From Pestalotiopsis fici W106-1 (Eukaryota; Ascomycota; Sordariomycetes; Amphisphaeriales; Sporocadaceae): a DNA stretch of 64,000 nucleotides. Shown here piece after piece: positions 10,459 through 21,562 of the stretch (positions within the stretch are counted from its first letter, which is position 1; every line of letters begins with the position of its first letter). The position numbers and the translations under genes are program-made. The DNA is taken from positions 3,860,619-3,924,618 of the forward strand of contig NW_006917092.1 of NCBI RefSeq assembly GCF_000516985.1. Reading direction: 5' to 3'. The notes beneath the pieces were generated by a model. The model made no database searches and had not been told where the DNA came from. It saw nothing but the letters and a program-made list of their open reading frames with translations.

Positions 10459-12359
10459 ATGGAGACATCGAGTCCGTCCCTCGTTGAAAGTGGTGGTGTG
10501 CGGGTTGCCATTGAAGGATGCGTAAGCTTGGCCCCACTTTCCTTGCAATTCGCAGCACCTCGTCCGTGGACAGAACTCCATGATTTAGGGAGCAAATGTC
10601 CGGCTCGGTGCCCGTAGGAGAGATTTCCGTCACTCCAAGACTATCAAGTTGATAGCTATCACGACAGAGGTGCCTGCATCCATAATGCTCGACATCTTTT
10701 TGCTAACAAAGTTTCCGCTAGGGCCATGGCACTCTTCATGCCATCTACGCCACTGTGCAAAATGCGGCACGCGCCAGAGGTTGGACAGGTGTTGACCTCC
10801 TAATCATTGGTGGTGACTTCCAGGCCGTTCGCAATGCCGCTGATCTCACAGTCATGTCTGTACCTGTCAAGTACCGGGAACTCGGCGACTTTCCAGAGTA
10901 CTACAGTGGACATGCAACTGCACCCATCCCTACCATCTTCATTGGCGGCAATCATGAGGCCAGCTCACACCTATGGGAGCTCTACTACGGCGGCTGGGTG
11001 GCACCAAACATCTACTACCTCGGCTTTGCCAACGTACTCCGCTTTGGACCTATTCGTATCGCTGGCATGAGCGGCATTTGGAAAGGTTTTGACTACAACA
11101 AGCCACACAATGAGAGACTGCCCTTCAACCAGGACGATATCAAAGGGTTCTACCATGTGCGAGAGATCGATGTACGGAAACTGCTCCTCCTGAGAGAGCA
11201 GGTAGATGTAGGACTGAGTCATGACTGGCCTAGAGCTGTCGAAAGACATGGCGATGAGAGGGCCCTGTGGCGGATGAAGCCGGATTTCAGGCAAGAAAGC
11301 CTCGACGGAACTCTAGGTAACCCGGCAGCAACATATGTCATGGATCGTTTGCGACCGGCGTATTGGTTCTCCGCCCATATGCACTGCAAATTCACGGCAC
11401 TCAAAAAGTATGACGCACCAGCACCCGTGGCGCCTGTCCCAACACAAGAAGCAGTGCAAGGAGCTCCCGCGGCAACCGACCACGTCCCCACTCAGGCCAT
11501 GGAACCAGCGAAGGAACAGGAGTTGTCCAAGGCCGACAACCCGGATGAGATTGATCTCGACATGGATGATGATGACGAGGGGCCCAGTACTTCGACGGAA
11601 CCAGCCGTGGCTCCTACACCAGCGCCCGCACCAAATAGCAATGCCGTCTCGGACGAGCTGCGAGCACAACTTCCTGCTTCGTTCGCAAAACGACCAGAGC
11701 AGCCAAGAGGCACGCCGGGTCAACCTGTTCCCTCAACCATATTCAACACAGAGACACGCTTCCTGGCCTTGGACAAGTGCATGCCTGGGCGCAAGTGCGT
11801 CCAACTTGCATACATTAAACCAATCACCCACAGCGAAAGCAATAGCCCGGATCTTTGCTTACAATACGATCCCGAGTGGCTTGCCATCAACCGCGTCTTT
11901 CATCAGTATCTCAAGATCGGCGATCGTCACGCTAAGAATCCCACCAACGAGGGTGAGGCGGCATACAATGAAATTATCGACAAAGAGCGCGCGTGGGTAG
12001 ACGAGAACATTGTAGCCAAGGGCAAGCTGGTAGTACCGCTGAATTTTGCCATAACGGCGCCGCCACACAAGCTTGGAGATCCCGAAAAAGTCCAGGAGCA
12101 GCCAGAAGAATACACCAGTCCACAGACAGCAGCTTACTGCGAGTTACTTGGCCTCGAAAACCTCTGGGACGCGACACCCGAGGAGAGGGCTGCTCGCAAG
12201 GCCCACGGTCCACCTCCGGAGGAACCCCGCCGAGACAATCGTGGTGGAGGGTTCCGAGGTGGAAGGGGAGGCAGAGGAGGCGGTCGAGGTGGTGGCGGCG
12301 GATTTGGTCGGGGACATGGTGGCGGTCGTGGTCGTGGTCGTGGCCGCGGAAGAGGCTGA
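10459..12359 (+). CDS. DBR1: lariat debranching enzyme, with RGG-rich C-terminal tail
   Basis: DBR1 hydrolyses the 2'-5' branch of excised intron lariats in the nucleus so that they can be degraded. The exons are 10459-10521 and 10722-12359, giving 566 residues. The metallophosphoesterase residues are all present: VAIEGCGHG (C21, H23, split by the 200-bp intron), GGDFQ (D53), GGNHE (N98, H99), LSHDWP (H188) and SAHMHCKF (H240, H242). Having Cys rather than Asp at the first position is normal for DBR1. Residues 245-320 are a Pro/Ala/acidic linker, followed by the DBR1 C-terminal domain (TRFLALDKCMPGR onward). The last 40 or so residues are an Arg/Gly-rich RGG tail of the RNA-binding or Arg-methylation type. 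Met at 10459 was chosen because it starts just before the conserved block; an in-frame Met at 10366 is also open. The neighbour is unrelated. Confidence 0.94.
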
Positions 12360-13034
12360 GGCGCCGCTACCACAGGTGCTCTGCGACACTGACCAGCAAC
12401 ATAACCGCAATTGACACATGTTCCGGTACACTTTACAATTTTGGAAGAGCATTATCGGGCCCTGGTGATCTCTGACACACTGAACAAGTGGAGCATCTCA
12501 GGAATCCCTTTTTCATTGGTATGTGAAAACAGCTGTAGCAAGCTAAAGATGTGATAACCCGCATAGAGCTATGGCTACAAAGTAGAACAGGGCTCAAGCA
12601 CGGAATGAAGCCATGGATTATACTACAGCATTGGGTTTGCTCAAGGCATGAGAAAGTGAAGGGGAAGAGCAACAAAATAATAATAATCACGAAGGTTAGA
12701 AAACATTATGGTTATTCAGACCAAAACATACAACACCGTGGATTCCCCAGCCGTCACCGATCTGAGTACTAATCCAGCAGCCCGGCTAAAATACCACCCC
12801 CAGTACGTCGCGCAAACAGCAAAACACAATGGACATATACCAGATTATAAAAGGCTCACACTGCTCCTCGAGCTCCCGGCCAACCTAATGAACTCTAACA
12901 ACTAAATAACTAACTAAGATAAGCTGATAATTCATCCTAACGCATCTGCGCATTTTCACTATTTTATTTGCTGAAGATATTGTGGATTTATGGTGTTTGA
13001 AGGACATGTACCTTTTTGCGTGGCTTGAGGTATT
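12360..13034. other. intergenic, between converging genes
   Basis: DBR1 and the NLR-like gene converge here, so this holds both 3' UTRs. No exon is recognised. Confidence 0.5.
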
Positions 13035-16000
13035 TTAGCAGGAAGGGGGTGGTATTTTAGCCGGGCTGATTTTCTGGAGCATATTCGTGAGATCCTGTTC
13101 ACTATCGCGTGTTTCTGGATGATCGGCGCCCAGTACTTTGACCCTTAGAGCGAGCGTCGTGCGATACATCACTTCAGCCTCTTGCCATTTATCCTGCGCG
13201 GCCAGCGACATCGCGATGTTTCTCAGGCTGACAATCGTGTCAGGATGGTCGGCACCTAACACCTTGGTTCTGAGCTCGTGCGTCCTACGATGTATCGCCT
13301 CGGCCTCCGCGTCCCGGCACTGACCGTTGAGCGAGCGTCCGACATTACTCATGGCCACTAGGGTGTCGGGGTGCTCAGGCGCAACCTTGACCCTCAGGTC
13401 CAGCGTCCGGCGGAGCATGGCTTCGGCCTCCAGCCACCTGCCTTGTGCGGCCAGTGACATGGCGACGTTGTTCATGCTGATGACAGTGTCGGGGTGCTCG
13501 GCGCCCAGCACCTTGGTGCTCAGCTCGAACTCCCTCTCGTGTATCTCCTGCGCCTCCTGGAAGCGGCCCTGCGCGGCCAGCGTACTGGCGAGGTCGTTCA
13601 TGCTCACAAGCGTGTCTGGATGTTCGGCACCCAGCACCCTGGTCCTGAGCTCAAACGCCCGACGGAGCATTGCTTCAGCGTCTTTGTATCGGCCCTGCCT
13701 GCCCAGTATGAGCGCGAGGTTGTTCATGCTCCTGAGTGTCTCTGGATCATCGGCACCCAAGATCTTGGTCCTCATTTTAAGGGCCTCCTCTGATAGTGTT
13801 TGAGCCTCTGTGTATCGAGCTTCCTTGAATAGCACCTGTGCCAGGTTGCCCATGCTGACAAGTGTATCTAAATGCTCAGCGCCAAGTATCTCGGTCCTTA
13901 ACTCCAGCGTCTTGCGATGCATTATGGTAGCCTCCGGGTATTGGCCCTGATGGTACAAAGCTTCTGCTATATCGTTGATAGTGGCCAGTGTATCCGGGTG
14001 ACTGATGCCCTGTAGCTTCTTGCTGAGTTTGTATGCTTTGCGATGCATCGTCTCAGCTGCTGCATATTCGCCAAGGAGGGATGAGCTCTCTCCTACTTTG
14101 GATAGAAGATGGCTTTCCGTACTTTCATCTGTAGCCTCTGCACAGATCTCAAGCACAGCCTGCGCATGTGGGAGGTAGTCTATCCACACCTTCTTGTTCT
14201 CGTGCTTAGGATGAAGATAGATCTCATCGACCCGCTTCATCACCCTGGTACGCCACGCCACCTGCTCTCCATCTTTCGCCAACTGGTTCCTCATCGCTAG
14301 CTGGACCAGGCGGTGAATGTCGAACCGGCTGGCATCGATGCGTTCGTCGATAAAAGCGTATGATTTGAGCGTGCCAAGGGCGTCGTCTGTTTCTAGCTCG
14401 TCCTCGCCTGGAAGCAGCGATCTTGGGATATTCTTCATTGAAAGAAAGCTGATGAACCGGAGGTAGTCTGCTGCCAATGGTGTATCCCGCTTGATATGCT
14501 CAAAGGAGATCAGCCACGTGGTTGCAACCGGGTTCTGCGCCGCATCGTACCGGCTACGATCACCAAAGTCTTTGCTAAGGAGCTTGATTAGAGTCTCGTC
14601 GCTAGACTCGCAGTGTGCAAGATATCGAGTTGTCGACACACGAGTTTTGGCCATATAGGCAGACGCTTGCTTGACTGCCAGGGGAAGATCGGTGAGAAAG
14701 TCCAGTAGGGCATCTGTGCTTGTGGTATCCTGTACCTGGTTCTTGCCCAAGCCCTGGCTAAGAAGCTCACTTGATTCGGCTCTATACATGGCCCCCACGA
14801 TCCAAAGATGTGGCCACTGGATATCGAGTTGCATGGCCACGTCGTGGTTCCGTGTTGTGATGAGAATCGAGCCATTCCGGTTAAAAGGGAGCTTCAGAAT
14901 CCCTTGCTTTCCAAACAGCAGTTCCGGGTCATCAGCATTATCAACGATCCACAGCCACGGCCCTGCATCTTCTCGTGCCAGCTCAACGTGCACTAGTGCG
15001 CGTACGTCAGCGTCCTTATCGTCGAGCCCCTTTGCGCCGAGGACCTGGCCGATATCGTGGTAAGCCTTGTAGAAAGATGTGGAATCAATAGCCGGTACCC
15101 AGAAGACAGAGCAGTCCGGGTTGGCTACATGCATGCGATAAGCTGCCTCGAGCGCGATCTGGGTTTTACCAACGCCTCCGAGGCCCTCAAGGGCGGTTCG
15201 CTGGCAGTCGTGCGGGTGCGTATCAGGTGTGAGACGTTCTACAAGAGCATCTAGGATGGCGTTGCGGCCCACGAAGGTCTCATTGCGGCCGAATGGCACC
15301 ATTAAGTGGCTTTGCTTTGAGCCTATAGTTTTTTAGCACATCCCTGTTGCTCGGAACTCATACTCTCAAGGAACTTCAGCTTACCAACAGAAGACTCCCT
15401 GAGATACTTCTTTGCATCCTTGACTAGGCGCACAATAGCGTCCTCGACAGCTTGATATCCAGGGTCCGAAGGGCCAGGAAATTGCTGGAGATTATAGTGA
15501 TGCCGTTCCAGAGGATGCCTCTCTATTCCTTTCGAGATGTCCAAGCATGCTGATTCTTTTGGTACGAGGTAGCCCTGAAATATGAGTTCTAGCATATATG
15601 TATGATGCAAAATAGTTTCAGGGTCTGACTTACATCCTTCAAGTCATTATTCCGCAGCGTTTTGCTTATTGGACTTGGCTTAGTCTCGTAAAAGCACCAC
15701 AGCGGTATAGGATGTTGCCCACGACGGGTTTCCGTGTATCGATCCACAATGTGTTGCAGGTATGGATTCGCCTCAACGGAGAGAGCCATAGTTTCTGGGT
15801 AGATCTCAAAATCCGGGTTATACTGTGCAACAGCCTTGACTATTTGGTCCAGCGAGAGACCGCGGCGTCCTCGGAATGGCGTTCCAAAGAATATGAGGCC
15901 AGCCGTACGTCGAAAGAAATTTGACCACTTGTTAGAATTCTCGAAGGAGCTCCGAAGAGCTTGCATAAGCACAAGGCCGCCATAGCTATGCGCAATGAAT

Positions 16001-16444
16001 ATGATCGGGCGGGTCGTATCCTAAATTCGTCTTAGTAATATATACTAAGTAGGCTTATGAAATCTTCCTACGCGACGATGGAGTTCCAACTGCTTGAGCA
16101 GCATTTCGGCTACGTCAGAAATGTATGTCTGTTTAGGCTGGTCCTTCGCTGTACCATACCAGCCAGACTCATAGCCAAAACGCATAATCCGAGCGTTAGG
16201 GACCGCCTTGGGAAGCATGCTGGAATGAGTGAGCCAGTTGATCTTTTCCTCGTCCAGACCTCTCCCAGTCCACGTGTTATCTGGGTCTGCTCCGATTCCA
16301 TGGATTGCCACGATACTGTACAGTGTCAGAGGCTTGTGACTGGTCTGGGAACGCGCGTACATACTCGACTGCGTCTTCATCCTTATTGGAGTTGGTTGCA
16401 GCCTTCTCGATCGGGTCAAGCAATATTTTGATTCCAGAACTCAT
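13035..16444 (-). CDS. NLR-like protein: alpha/beta-hydrolase, NB-ARC, TPR repeats
   Basis: This is a fungal NOD-like receptor architecture, a class implicated in self/non-self recognition and regulated cell death. In gene order the exons are 16365-16444, 16072-16315, 15634-16020, 15385-15574 and 13035-15322, giving 1062 residues with all junctions in frame. Residues 27-300 are a PGAP1/lipase-like alpha/beta-hydrolase: VDIVAIHGIGADPDNTW near the N-terminus and the nucleophile elbow FIAHSYGG (Ser120). The linker MVPFGRNETFVGR (from 308) leads into NB-ARC, with Walker A LGGVGKT (349-354) and Walker B LWIVDNADD (about 424-432). From about residue 710, eight TPR_10/kinesin-light-chain-like units of 42 residues carry the LGAEHPDT signature. 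Splicing was decisive: the open frames look broken until the 62-bp intron 15323-15384 is removed. The hydrolase substrate and the ligand are unknown. Confidence 0.9.
13100..14080 (-). repeat. tandem TPR-coding repeats, eight units of about 126 bp
   Basis: The NLR gene encodes eight tandem 42-residue units, most centred on LGAEHPDT or LGADHPDT. The middle units are much more alike than the first two (SHPDTLATINDIAE and EHLDTLVSMGNLAQ). The sixth unit, near 13330-13450, reads VKVAPEHPDTLVAM and is one residue short, with LGA replaced by a shorter AP. Units this similar are prone to expansion, contraction and gene conversion, as known for fungal NLR repeat domains. Confidence 0.85.
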
Positions 16445-17870
16445 AGTTCAAATGCTGTCTCTGACGTGCTTACGGGAACAGAAGTTGATGATGGTGACTG
16501 GCGTTATAGGCTGCGTATATGGATAGCGGCACCCGTATATGTATGTTGACCTCAGTGATTATCCAGAGCTGTGGGGGCGATGAGATTGAAGGAGCTTGTG
16601 AAAAATGCAGCCACAATTCTCTGTAAAAGAGGCGGAGACTCGAGTAAAGAAATGAAAGGAAGAGAAGGAAAGAAAAGAAGAGAAGACAATATAGAAGAGT
16701 AGAGAATGCCACATTGGGCAGCCTTACATGCTTACTCGTGGATTTCCGGTTTTCTACCTAGGTACTTTCTCTTTCCCCGCCACAGGACTCTGCCGTAGGA
16801 CCTCGAAGGATATCCACACAAAAACATCCCTTCAAGCGGCGCCGTGCAATTGATTTTCTCCAATCAATTATAAGATTGATATGTCGAACTGGTTTGTCGA
16901 AAGGCGATTCGTAGCCTTGTTTACATTCTTGGGGTGGGACAGGACCACTTGCTGCCCGGCTTGAGTCCGGAGATATGTGATGTACATTCTAGTCTCTCTA
17001 ACTACTAGGTACGTAGATAGATAACTAAATAGGTTAGGCGCTTCGTACATAGTAGTATCGAGGCTATGGGCTGGTATCTGTACTTTAGCTTGCAGAAGGA
17101 ACGCTGATCTTTACTGGAAACGGGAATCGAGTGAGGCCGTTACCTGCTCTGTACTGGACTACAGGATTGAGTTGCGTAGCAAGGAAATGCGAGACCTTGG
17201 GTGACACGACCCTATCACAGAACGGTTTTGGCTGGCGTCGTCATATTCGTGCTTAGGTGGCCCACAGATGCATGCAAAAGTGCTTATATTTGACTGGGGT
17301 AGTAGGTGCTCCCGGAAATCCACAAGGGTCTGTCTGACGTGCAGGCATATATGCCTCGCTTGGTTTTTTTTTTAAAAAAAAAAAAAAAAAAAAAAACTTA
17401 GCCCGGAATTTGGCTAACGAATAATACAATGAACAGAATTCATTATATTACAATGGGCTTAAAAATATAACCTTATTAATACGCTATTATTCCTTAATCA
17501 GTTACCCACTGCTCCAATAATTACCTAGCCATTAGTTGTCCACGATCTTGCGTTGGAACCTCATCAGAGGCCATATTCGTAATGCGTGTATATAAGTATC
17601 TACCCTTCCCCGTGCAGCCGTGGTGTGGCTGCCAGCGAAGTGTGCAGCCTATCAAAGCACCTTACTTGCGCCAACTCACCGGTTTGCAGCCCCTCCCCTC
17701 CCCTCTTTATCTGCGCCTTTGCTGCTTATGCTGAGGCTGACTGGCATCCAGGCGCACACCGGGAAGCCGAGCTTATAAGCGCGCCTTTTTCCCTAGTAAG
17801 AGAAGCCGCCTGCTTCATATACCCTATTGAAACTCCTTTCAGCGTAACTTAAACTAAAACTTATTAATTA
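16445..17870. other. intergenic, with partly AT-rich section
   Basis: This holds the NLR promoter on its left. A pyrimidine/purine-rich section lies at 16620-16710. The part from about 17400 to 17560 is AT-rich with TpA-rich wording and could be a small RIP-mutated repeat remnant. No gene is supported. Confidence 0.45.
17364..17396. repeat. T10-A23 homopolymer junction
   Basis: Ten T are followed directly by 23 A, forming a self-complementary tract of about 10 bp per arm. This could be the poly(A) end of a retroposed sequence or simple slippage. Assembly or sequencing error is also likely in such a tract. Confidence 0.7.
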
Positions 17871-18242
17871 ATGTCAAAACGAGCGTGGCTGTCGACTTCT
17901 CTGGGCGAGACACCGGGGGTCTTCGGAGAGCTCAATGAGTGCCTTGTCTATCAATCGGAAAATCAGGTATGTATAAGGATACTGGGTTCATGATGTCGTG
18001 AGATTTCGACTGGACCTTGACGGTAAATAGGAATCGCCTCGATCTCCAGCGCAAATTACCACGCTGGGAACCGAACTTGATGTATTGGCCTTTCTGAAAG
18101 AGGTTAACACCGTGCGCCGCTCCGAGACTGAATAACACTACTCGCCTTATGCTAACAGTCGACCAAGACTCAGCCATCCATTTGTATACTGTGTGTATCT
18201 TGCGCATCCCCCGAATGCATCAGGTGGTTGCTAACTTCTTAG
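17871..18242 (+). pseudogene. probable damaged 5' exons of the CorA-like gene
   Basis: In the frame that joins best to the intact downstream exons, this part encodes family-like blocks such as FDWTLTVNRNRLDLQ, LPRWEPNLMYW, RLNNTTRLMLTVDQDSAIH. That frame is interrupted by TGA at 17999-18001 and at 18095-18097, and no intron I can place removes both. The frame would then splice from a GTATAC donor near 18188 to an acceptor at 18242. Both TGA codons could come from CGA by C-to-T change. An alternative start at 17871 (MSKRAWLSTSLGETPGV) is open for 32 codons up to a GTATGT site. I judge the 5' part degenerate or mis-spliced in my model; certainty is low. Confidence 0.4.
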
Positions 18243-19624
18243 CGCATTTCCAAACCGTTCCCCGGAAAACAATGGAAGACTCCCACTGCCCATTTCCAAA
18301 AACCTATTTTACCAAACCATTCAGGTCTTCGATATTTCTGCAACATTCCTATCTGCGCTGAATACCGGCTTAGCAACATACAGTAGCATCACCCCCTCAA
18401 GGGGCGGAGAGAGTAGCAAGGAGGAACGCTTATGTGAGTGACAGCCCCATCATACAAAGGGGCGGGGGGCTACTCACCAATAGCCACAGATTTCGTTATC
18501 CAGCAAAACAGGGCGTATTCCGCATGCTCAATTGGGCTCACATACAGCGTCCAAAGCGGTCAGACTCGCGTCCTGCTGTTCGGCGTAGAACCATGGTTTG
18601 TATCGCAACTCTTTGAATACTTGGGAACCATGTCATCTCTTCCACGTGGGCCAATGGTGATACCTACAATGGCTATGGAGCTACAAGCTCAGTGGTTCAG
18701 TAAGACAATCAAGAGATGCCATGACGGTGTTCGTGCCATAGAATCAGCTACTGGAATGAGGCAGTTCAACCATCCGCATGAGAAACCGGACGGTGCTATC
18801 GAGGATTGGAAGGACCTCGACTTGATATCTATCACTCGCGAACTGAGCAGCTTCGTGAGCAGATTCGCTTTCATCAAATTACAGGCAGAAACAGGGGAGT
18901 ATCTGCTGGAACAAATGGGTCGGACTACACTCTCACTCAAGCACGAGGCGCACGAGGCGCACGAAGATCAAAGTGCGTTCTACTACGACCAGCATGAGAT
19001 GATCTACAAAATCGGAGAACATCAAAGCGTATACAGAGGGATAGCAGCGCGCTGCCGCTATCTAATAGAGCGAGCTACTGCACAGAGCCAAACTGTAACA
19101 AGCCCACACCATTCATTCAAGCCATATACTAACTAGATAGGTTTATTGTCTTATCGCCACAAAGGACAACATGACCAACATAAACATCGCTCAAGCGTCT
19201 CAACATATTGCGGAAGCAAGCCGGCAAGATAATATAGAGATGCGGGTACTTGCAGACCTCGGTCGCAAGGACAGCCAATTGATGATTCAGATTGCGAAAG
19301 ACTCACGAAGTGTTGCAATTGCAACGGCACGAGACAGTGCAGCAATGCAAATGATCGCTGCTGTTACACTTCTGTTTCTCCCTGCTACTTTTATAGCGGT
19401 ACGTTTGCAGCCGAATTAAGGCATATCCACTAACCGCCGTATAGACTTTCTTCTCGATGACGTTCTTTGATTTTCTGGACGCTGATTCACCACGTGTCTC
19501 ACCCTGGACATGGCTGTATTTCTTAGTTACGGCTGCTTTAACAGCCGTGATTCAAGTGGCATGGGCAGTATTATCGGAAAGGAAGAGCGCAAGAATTGTA
19601 CAAGGAATCTCTCAAGATCTTTAA
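18243..19624 (+). CDS. CorA-like membrane protein, C-terminal exons
   Basis: This resembles the fungal CorA/ZntB-like membrane proteins of Pezizomycotina, which are related to Mg2+ and Zn2+ channels though most members are uncharacterised. Supported exons are 18243-18433, 18484-19094, 19141-19398 and 19445-19624, all in frame. The N-terminal soluble half includes PISKNLFYQTIQVFDISATF and FVIQQNRAYSACSIGLTY. A helical stretch with NINIAQASQHIAEASRQDN and QIAKDSRSVAIATARDSAAM leads to two membrane segments: AVTLLFLPATFIATFFSMTF and WLYFLVTAALTAVIQVAWAV. The usual CorA GMN signature is absent; FFSM at that position is typical of this fungal branch. No start Met is found in the supported exons, so the true 5' end lies in the damaged region just upstream, and the gene may be a recent pseudogene. 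Confidence 0.65.
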
Positions 19625-20013
19625 GGTCGACCAAAGCGGCAATAGCATGGTAGCAAAATGCAGTTAAAGGACCACTACATTTATTAAAATGCTTTAAATC
19701 ATATAAAAGGGAATAAAAAATATATTAGGAAAATTAATATTAATTATAATATAAGATTTTAATAATATATTATGCCTTTTTAATAAAGCGGAATTAAAAT
19801 TTATGCTTAAAAGCCAAAATAAATATAACGGCGTATAACGCCGTTATTTAGCTATAATTAATTAAGCCCGGCCTTTTATAACGATTAAATTATAAATTTT
19901 TAAAATAAATTTAAAATATAAAATATCAAGGTTTATATTAATAAGTGTTTTAAGGTATAATTAATAGATTATAAACTTAAGCATAAGGAAGCGTTTATAT
20001 TATGGTAGACCAT
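19625..20013. other. AT-rich remnant, probably RIP-mutated repeat
   Basis: Just after the CorA-like gene the sequence becomes very AT-rich with almost no CpA or TpG, as in the large transposon blocks further right. It contains a near-perfect hairpin at 19825-19847. It is likely a fragment of an unidentified repeat. Confidence 0.55.
19825..19847. repeat. inverted repeat, 10-bp arms, 3-nt loop
   Basis: ATAACGGCGT and ACGCCGTTAT are perfect reverse complements separated by 3 bases, inside the AT-rich remnant. It could be a transposon terminal or internal palindrome; function is unknown. Confidence 0.75.
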
Positions 20014-20714
20014 TGTCAGGGCATGCTGCTACCACTGTACGATAATGGCCAAAGAGCATGCTCGCAATCGTTGGGAAACGATTACGAACTGGGACCTATA
20101 TGCCTACGGGACTGGGACAGTATATGCTATAATAATTATCCCCTCTCCTAGGACCATCGTCCCCGATAGCCAAAGCATATCGCAGGTTAAAAGCCGATTG
20201 CGAATAGCCTCGAAGTGGTAGCTGTCTAGCTCAATTAACTCAACTCAAATGGGCTTCCCAGCTTGCTGTGGTGCAGCAGCACTATACGCGTGCATAGCGT
20301 AGCATGCCAATTGGCAATGGGATAATGTCCCGAAAAGCTGGCGAACGCCCCACGATGAGGGGAAGATTCCCCTATGGAGTGTATAGGCACTAAATGCGCA
20401 TACCACTCCAACGGCCCGTGGCCTGTAAGGGTGTGGCAACCCTCCGAGGTTTATGACACTATATAACCTCACGGAGCTGGATCTCTTACCCGCGCATTTT
20501 TACGCATAGAGCTGGAGTTCTTCGAAACGCTGGCCACCCGCGGGCGGGTCGAATTTTGCATCGAACCGGAGCTTTGAAAGATGCGAGCATAATTGTCAGG
20601 GCATGCTGCTACCACTGTACGATAATGGCCAAAGAGCATGCTCGCAATCGTTGGGAAACGATCACGAACTGGGACCTATATGCCTACGGGACTGGGACAG
20701 TATATGCCATGACA
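20014..20714. mobile_element. LTR-like direct repeat pair, possible TRIM element
   Basis: Two copies of a 121-bp sequence lie 580 bp apart, at 20014-20134 and 20594-20714. The right copy starts TGTCAGGGCAT and ends ATGCCATGACA, an imperfect inverted terminal match of the kind seen in LTRs (TG...CA). The left copy differs by one T/C change in its middle and by a few changes at its end, mostly C-to-T and G-to-A. The 459-bp interior holds no coding sequence, as in terminal-repeat retrotransposons in miniature. I found no matching target duplication and cannot identify a primer-binding site, so a tandem duplication remains possible. Confidence 0.5.
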
Positions 20715-21051
20715 ACGGTTCCTAGCCATGCTGAAATGGATCGGCTGCCTCGCCGCCGTTGGCCCTCATTCCATCCCTCATTCGTGCACCAGCATCATTT
20801 GCATCCAAATGGACGCCCTCCAATGCGGATGGCAGTGGTAGGTGAAGCCCACCTCTCCTGGGCCCGACCACCGATCTCTAATTAATATTGAACTCATCTA
20901 TAACACTCTTCACCTCGGCGAAACTCTGCTTAATACCCACGAATGGCATATCGAGTCCGAATCCTTTAAGCCCGCTTGGCTTTTTCAAAGCGGACAAGCA
21001 GGCAGCGCAATAATAGTTATCCGTAATTCGTAGCATAAATCCTAAAAGCTA
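20715..21051. other. intergenic, no gene seen
   Basis: This stretch lies between the LTR-like repeat and the broken CFEM gene. It has near-normal base composition. No coding content is recognised. Confidence 0.4.
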
Positions 21052-21369
21052 CTAGGCGCTACCATAAGCAATGACGGTCGACGCAACCGCCGTGCCGCAA
21101 GCCCCATTGGAGCAATCCTGCAGACCGTACCCGAAGTCGACGTTGCTGCACAGCACAGGGCCGAGTACTGCGCCAGCATGTTGTTGAAGCAGGTCGACCT
21201 GCACGTCGTCAGGGCCGCGAAACCCGTGGCGGTGTGCGTCGCCGTGGCCGTGGCAAAGGCGGTGGAGCAGCAGGCGCTGCCGAAGGAGATGGCCTGGCTG
21301 GCGGCGTTGGCGCAGTCACGGAGGCTATTGCTGAAGTCGGTGTTATTGCAGAGGCAATAGCTGTCACCG
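21052..21369 (-). pseudogene. broken CFEM-domain protein gene
   Basis: The minus strand encodes pieces of a Cys-rich CFEM protein, a fungal extracellular, often GPI-anchored family. Reading direction: SYCLCNNTDFSNSLRDCANA, then ISFGSACCS, a Thr/Ala linker, then CRSTCFNNMLAQYSALCC. The rest of the second domain (NVDFGYGLQDCSNGACG, then VASTVIAYGSA and stop) is in another frame. The order fits two CFEM units. The usual linking residues between YSAL-C and C-NVDFGYG are missing, suggesting a deletion of about 20 bases that also shifts the frame. The first unit also lacks the C-G-T block after DCANA. No start codon or signal peptide is found before the hairpin at 21371. I consider it a decayed fragment. 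Confidence 0.6.
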
Positions 21370-21370
21370 G

Positions 21371-21394
21371 CACTTGATAGCTTCGTATCAAGTG
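21371..21394. repeat. perfect hairpin, 9-bp arms, 6-nt loop
   Basis: CACTTGATA and TATCAAGTG flank GCTTCG. It lies exactly at the border between the CFEM remnant and the C-terminal extension of the split gene. It may mark a breakpoint or a terminator-like 3' structure. Confidence 0.8.
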
Positions 21395-21562
21395 TTACGG
21401 CGGGTTGCCAGCCTGTGGCACGGTGAAGCCACGGTTCCTCCACTCGCGGTGCGCCTGCATAGCCGCTAAAAGACCGGCGCTCATGGGTACCGGGGGTCGA
21501 GCCCGGCCAGCACCGTGGCGATCCATCCACATGCCCCTCTCCTCGATGATATGGCGAGGTCC

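Noticed and set aside
13100..14080. Regular repeats as a CRISPR array
   Set aside because: The repeats are coding TPR units on the minus strand of a eukaryotic gene.
15323..15384. Apparent stop and separate genes for the hydrolase and NB-ARC parts
   Set aside because: A 62-bp intron with GTAAGC donor and CTATAG acceptor joins them in frame (SSVG-SKQSHLMVPFGR), so it is one gene.
18438..18483. Start of the CorA-like gene at an ATG at 18438
   Set aside because: That ATG lies inside a 50-bp intron (GTGAGT..AATAG); joining the flanking exons gives a better family-like sequence.
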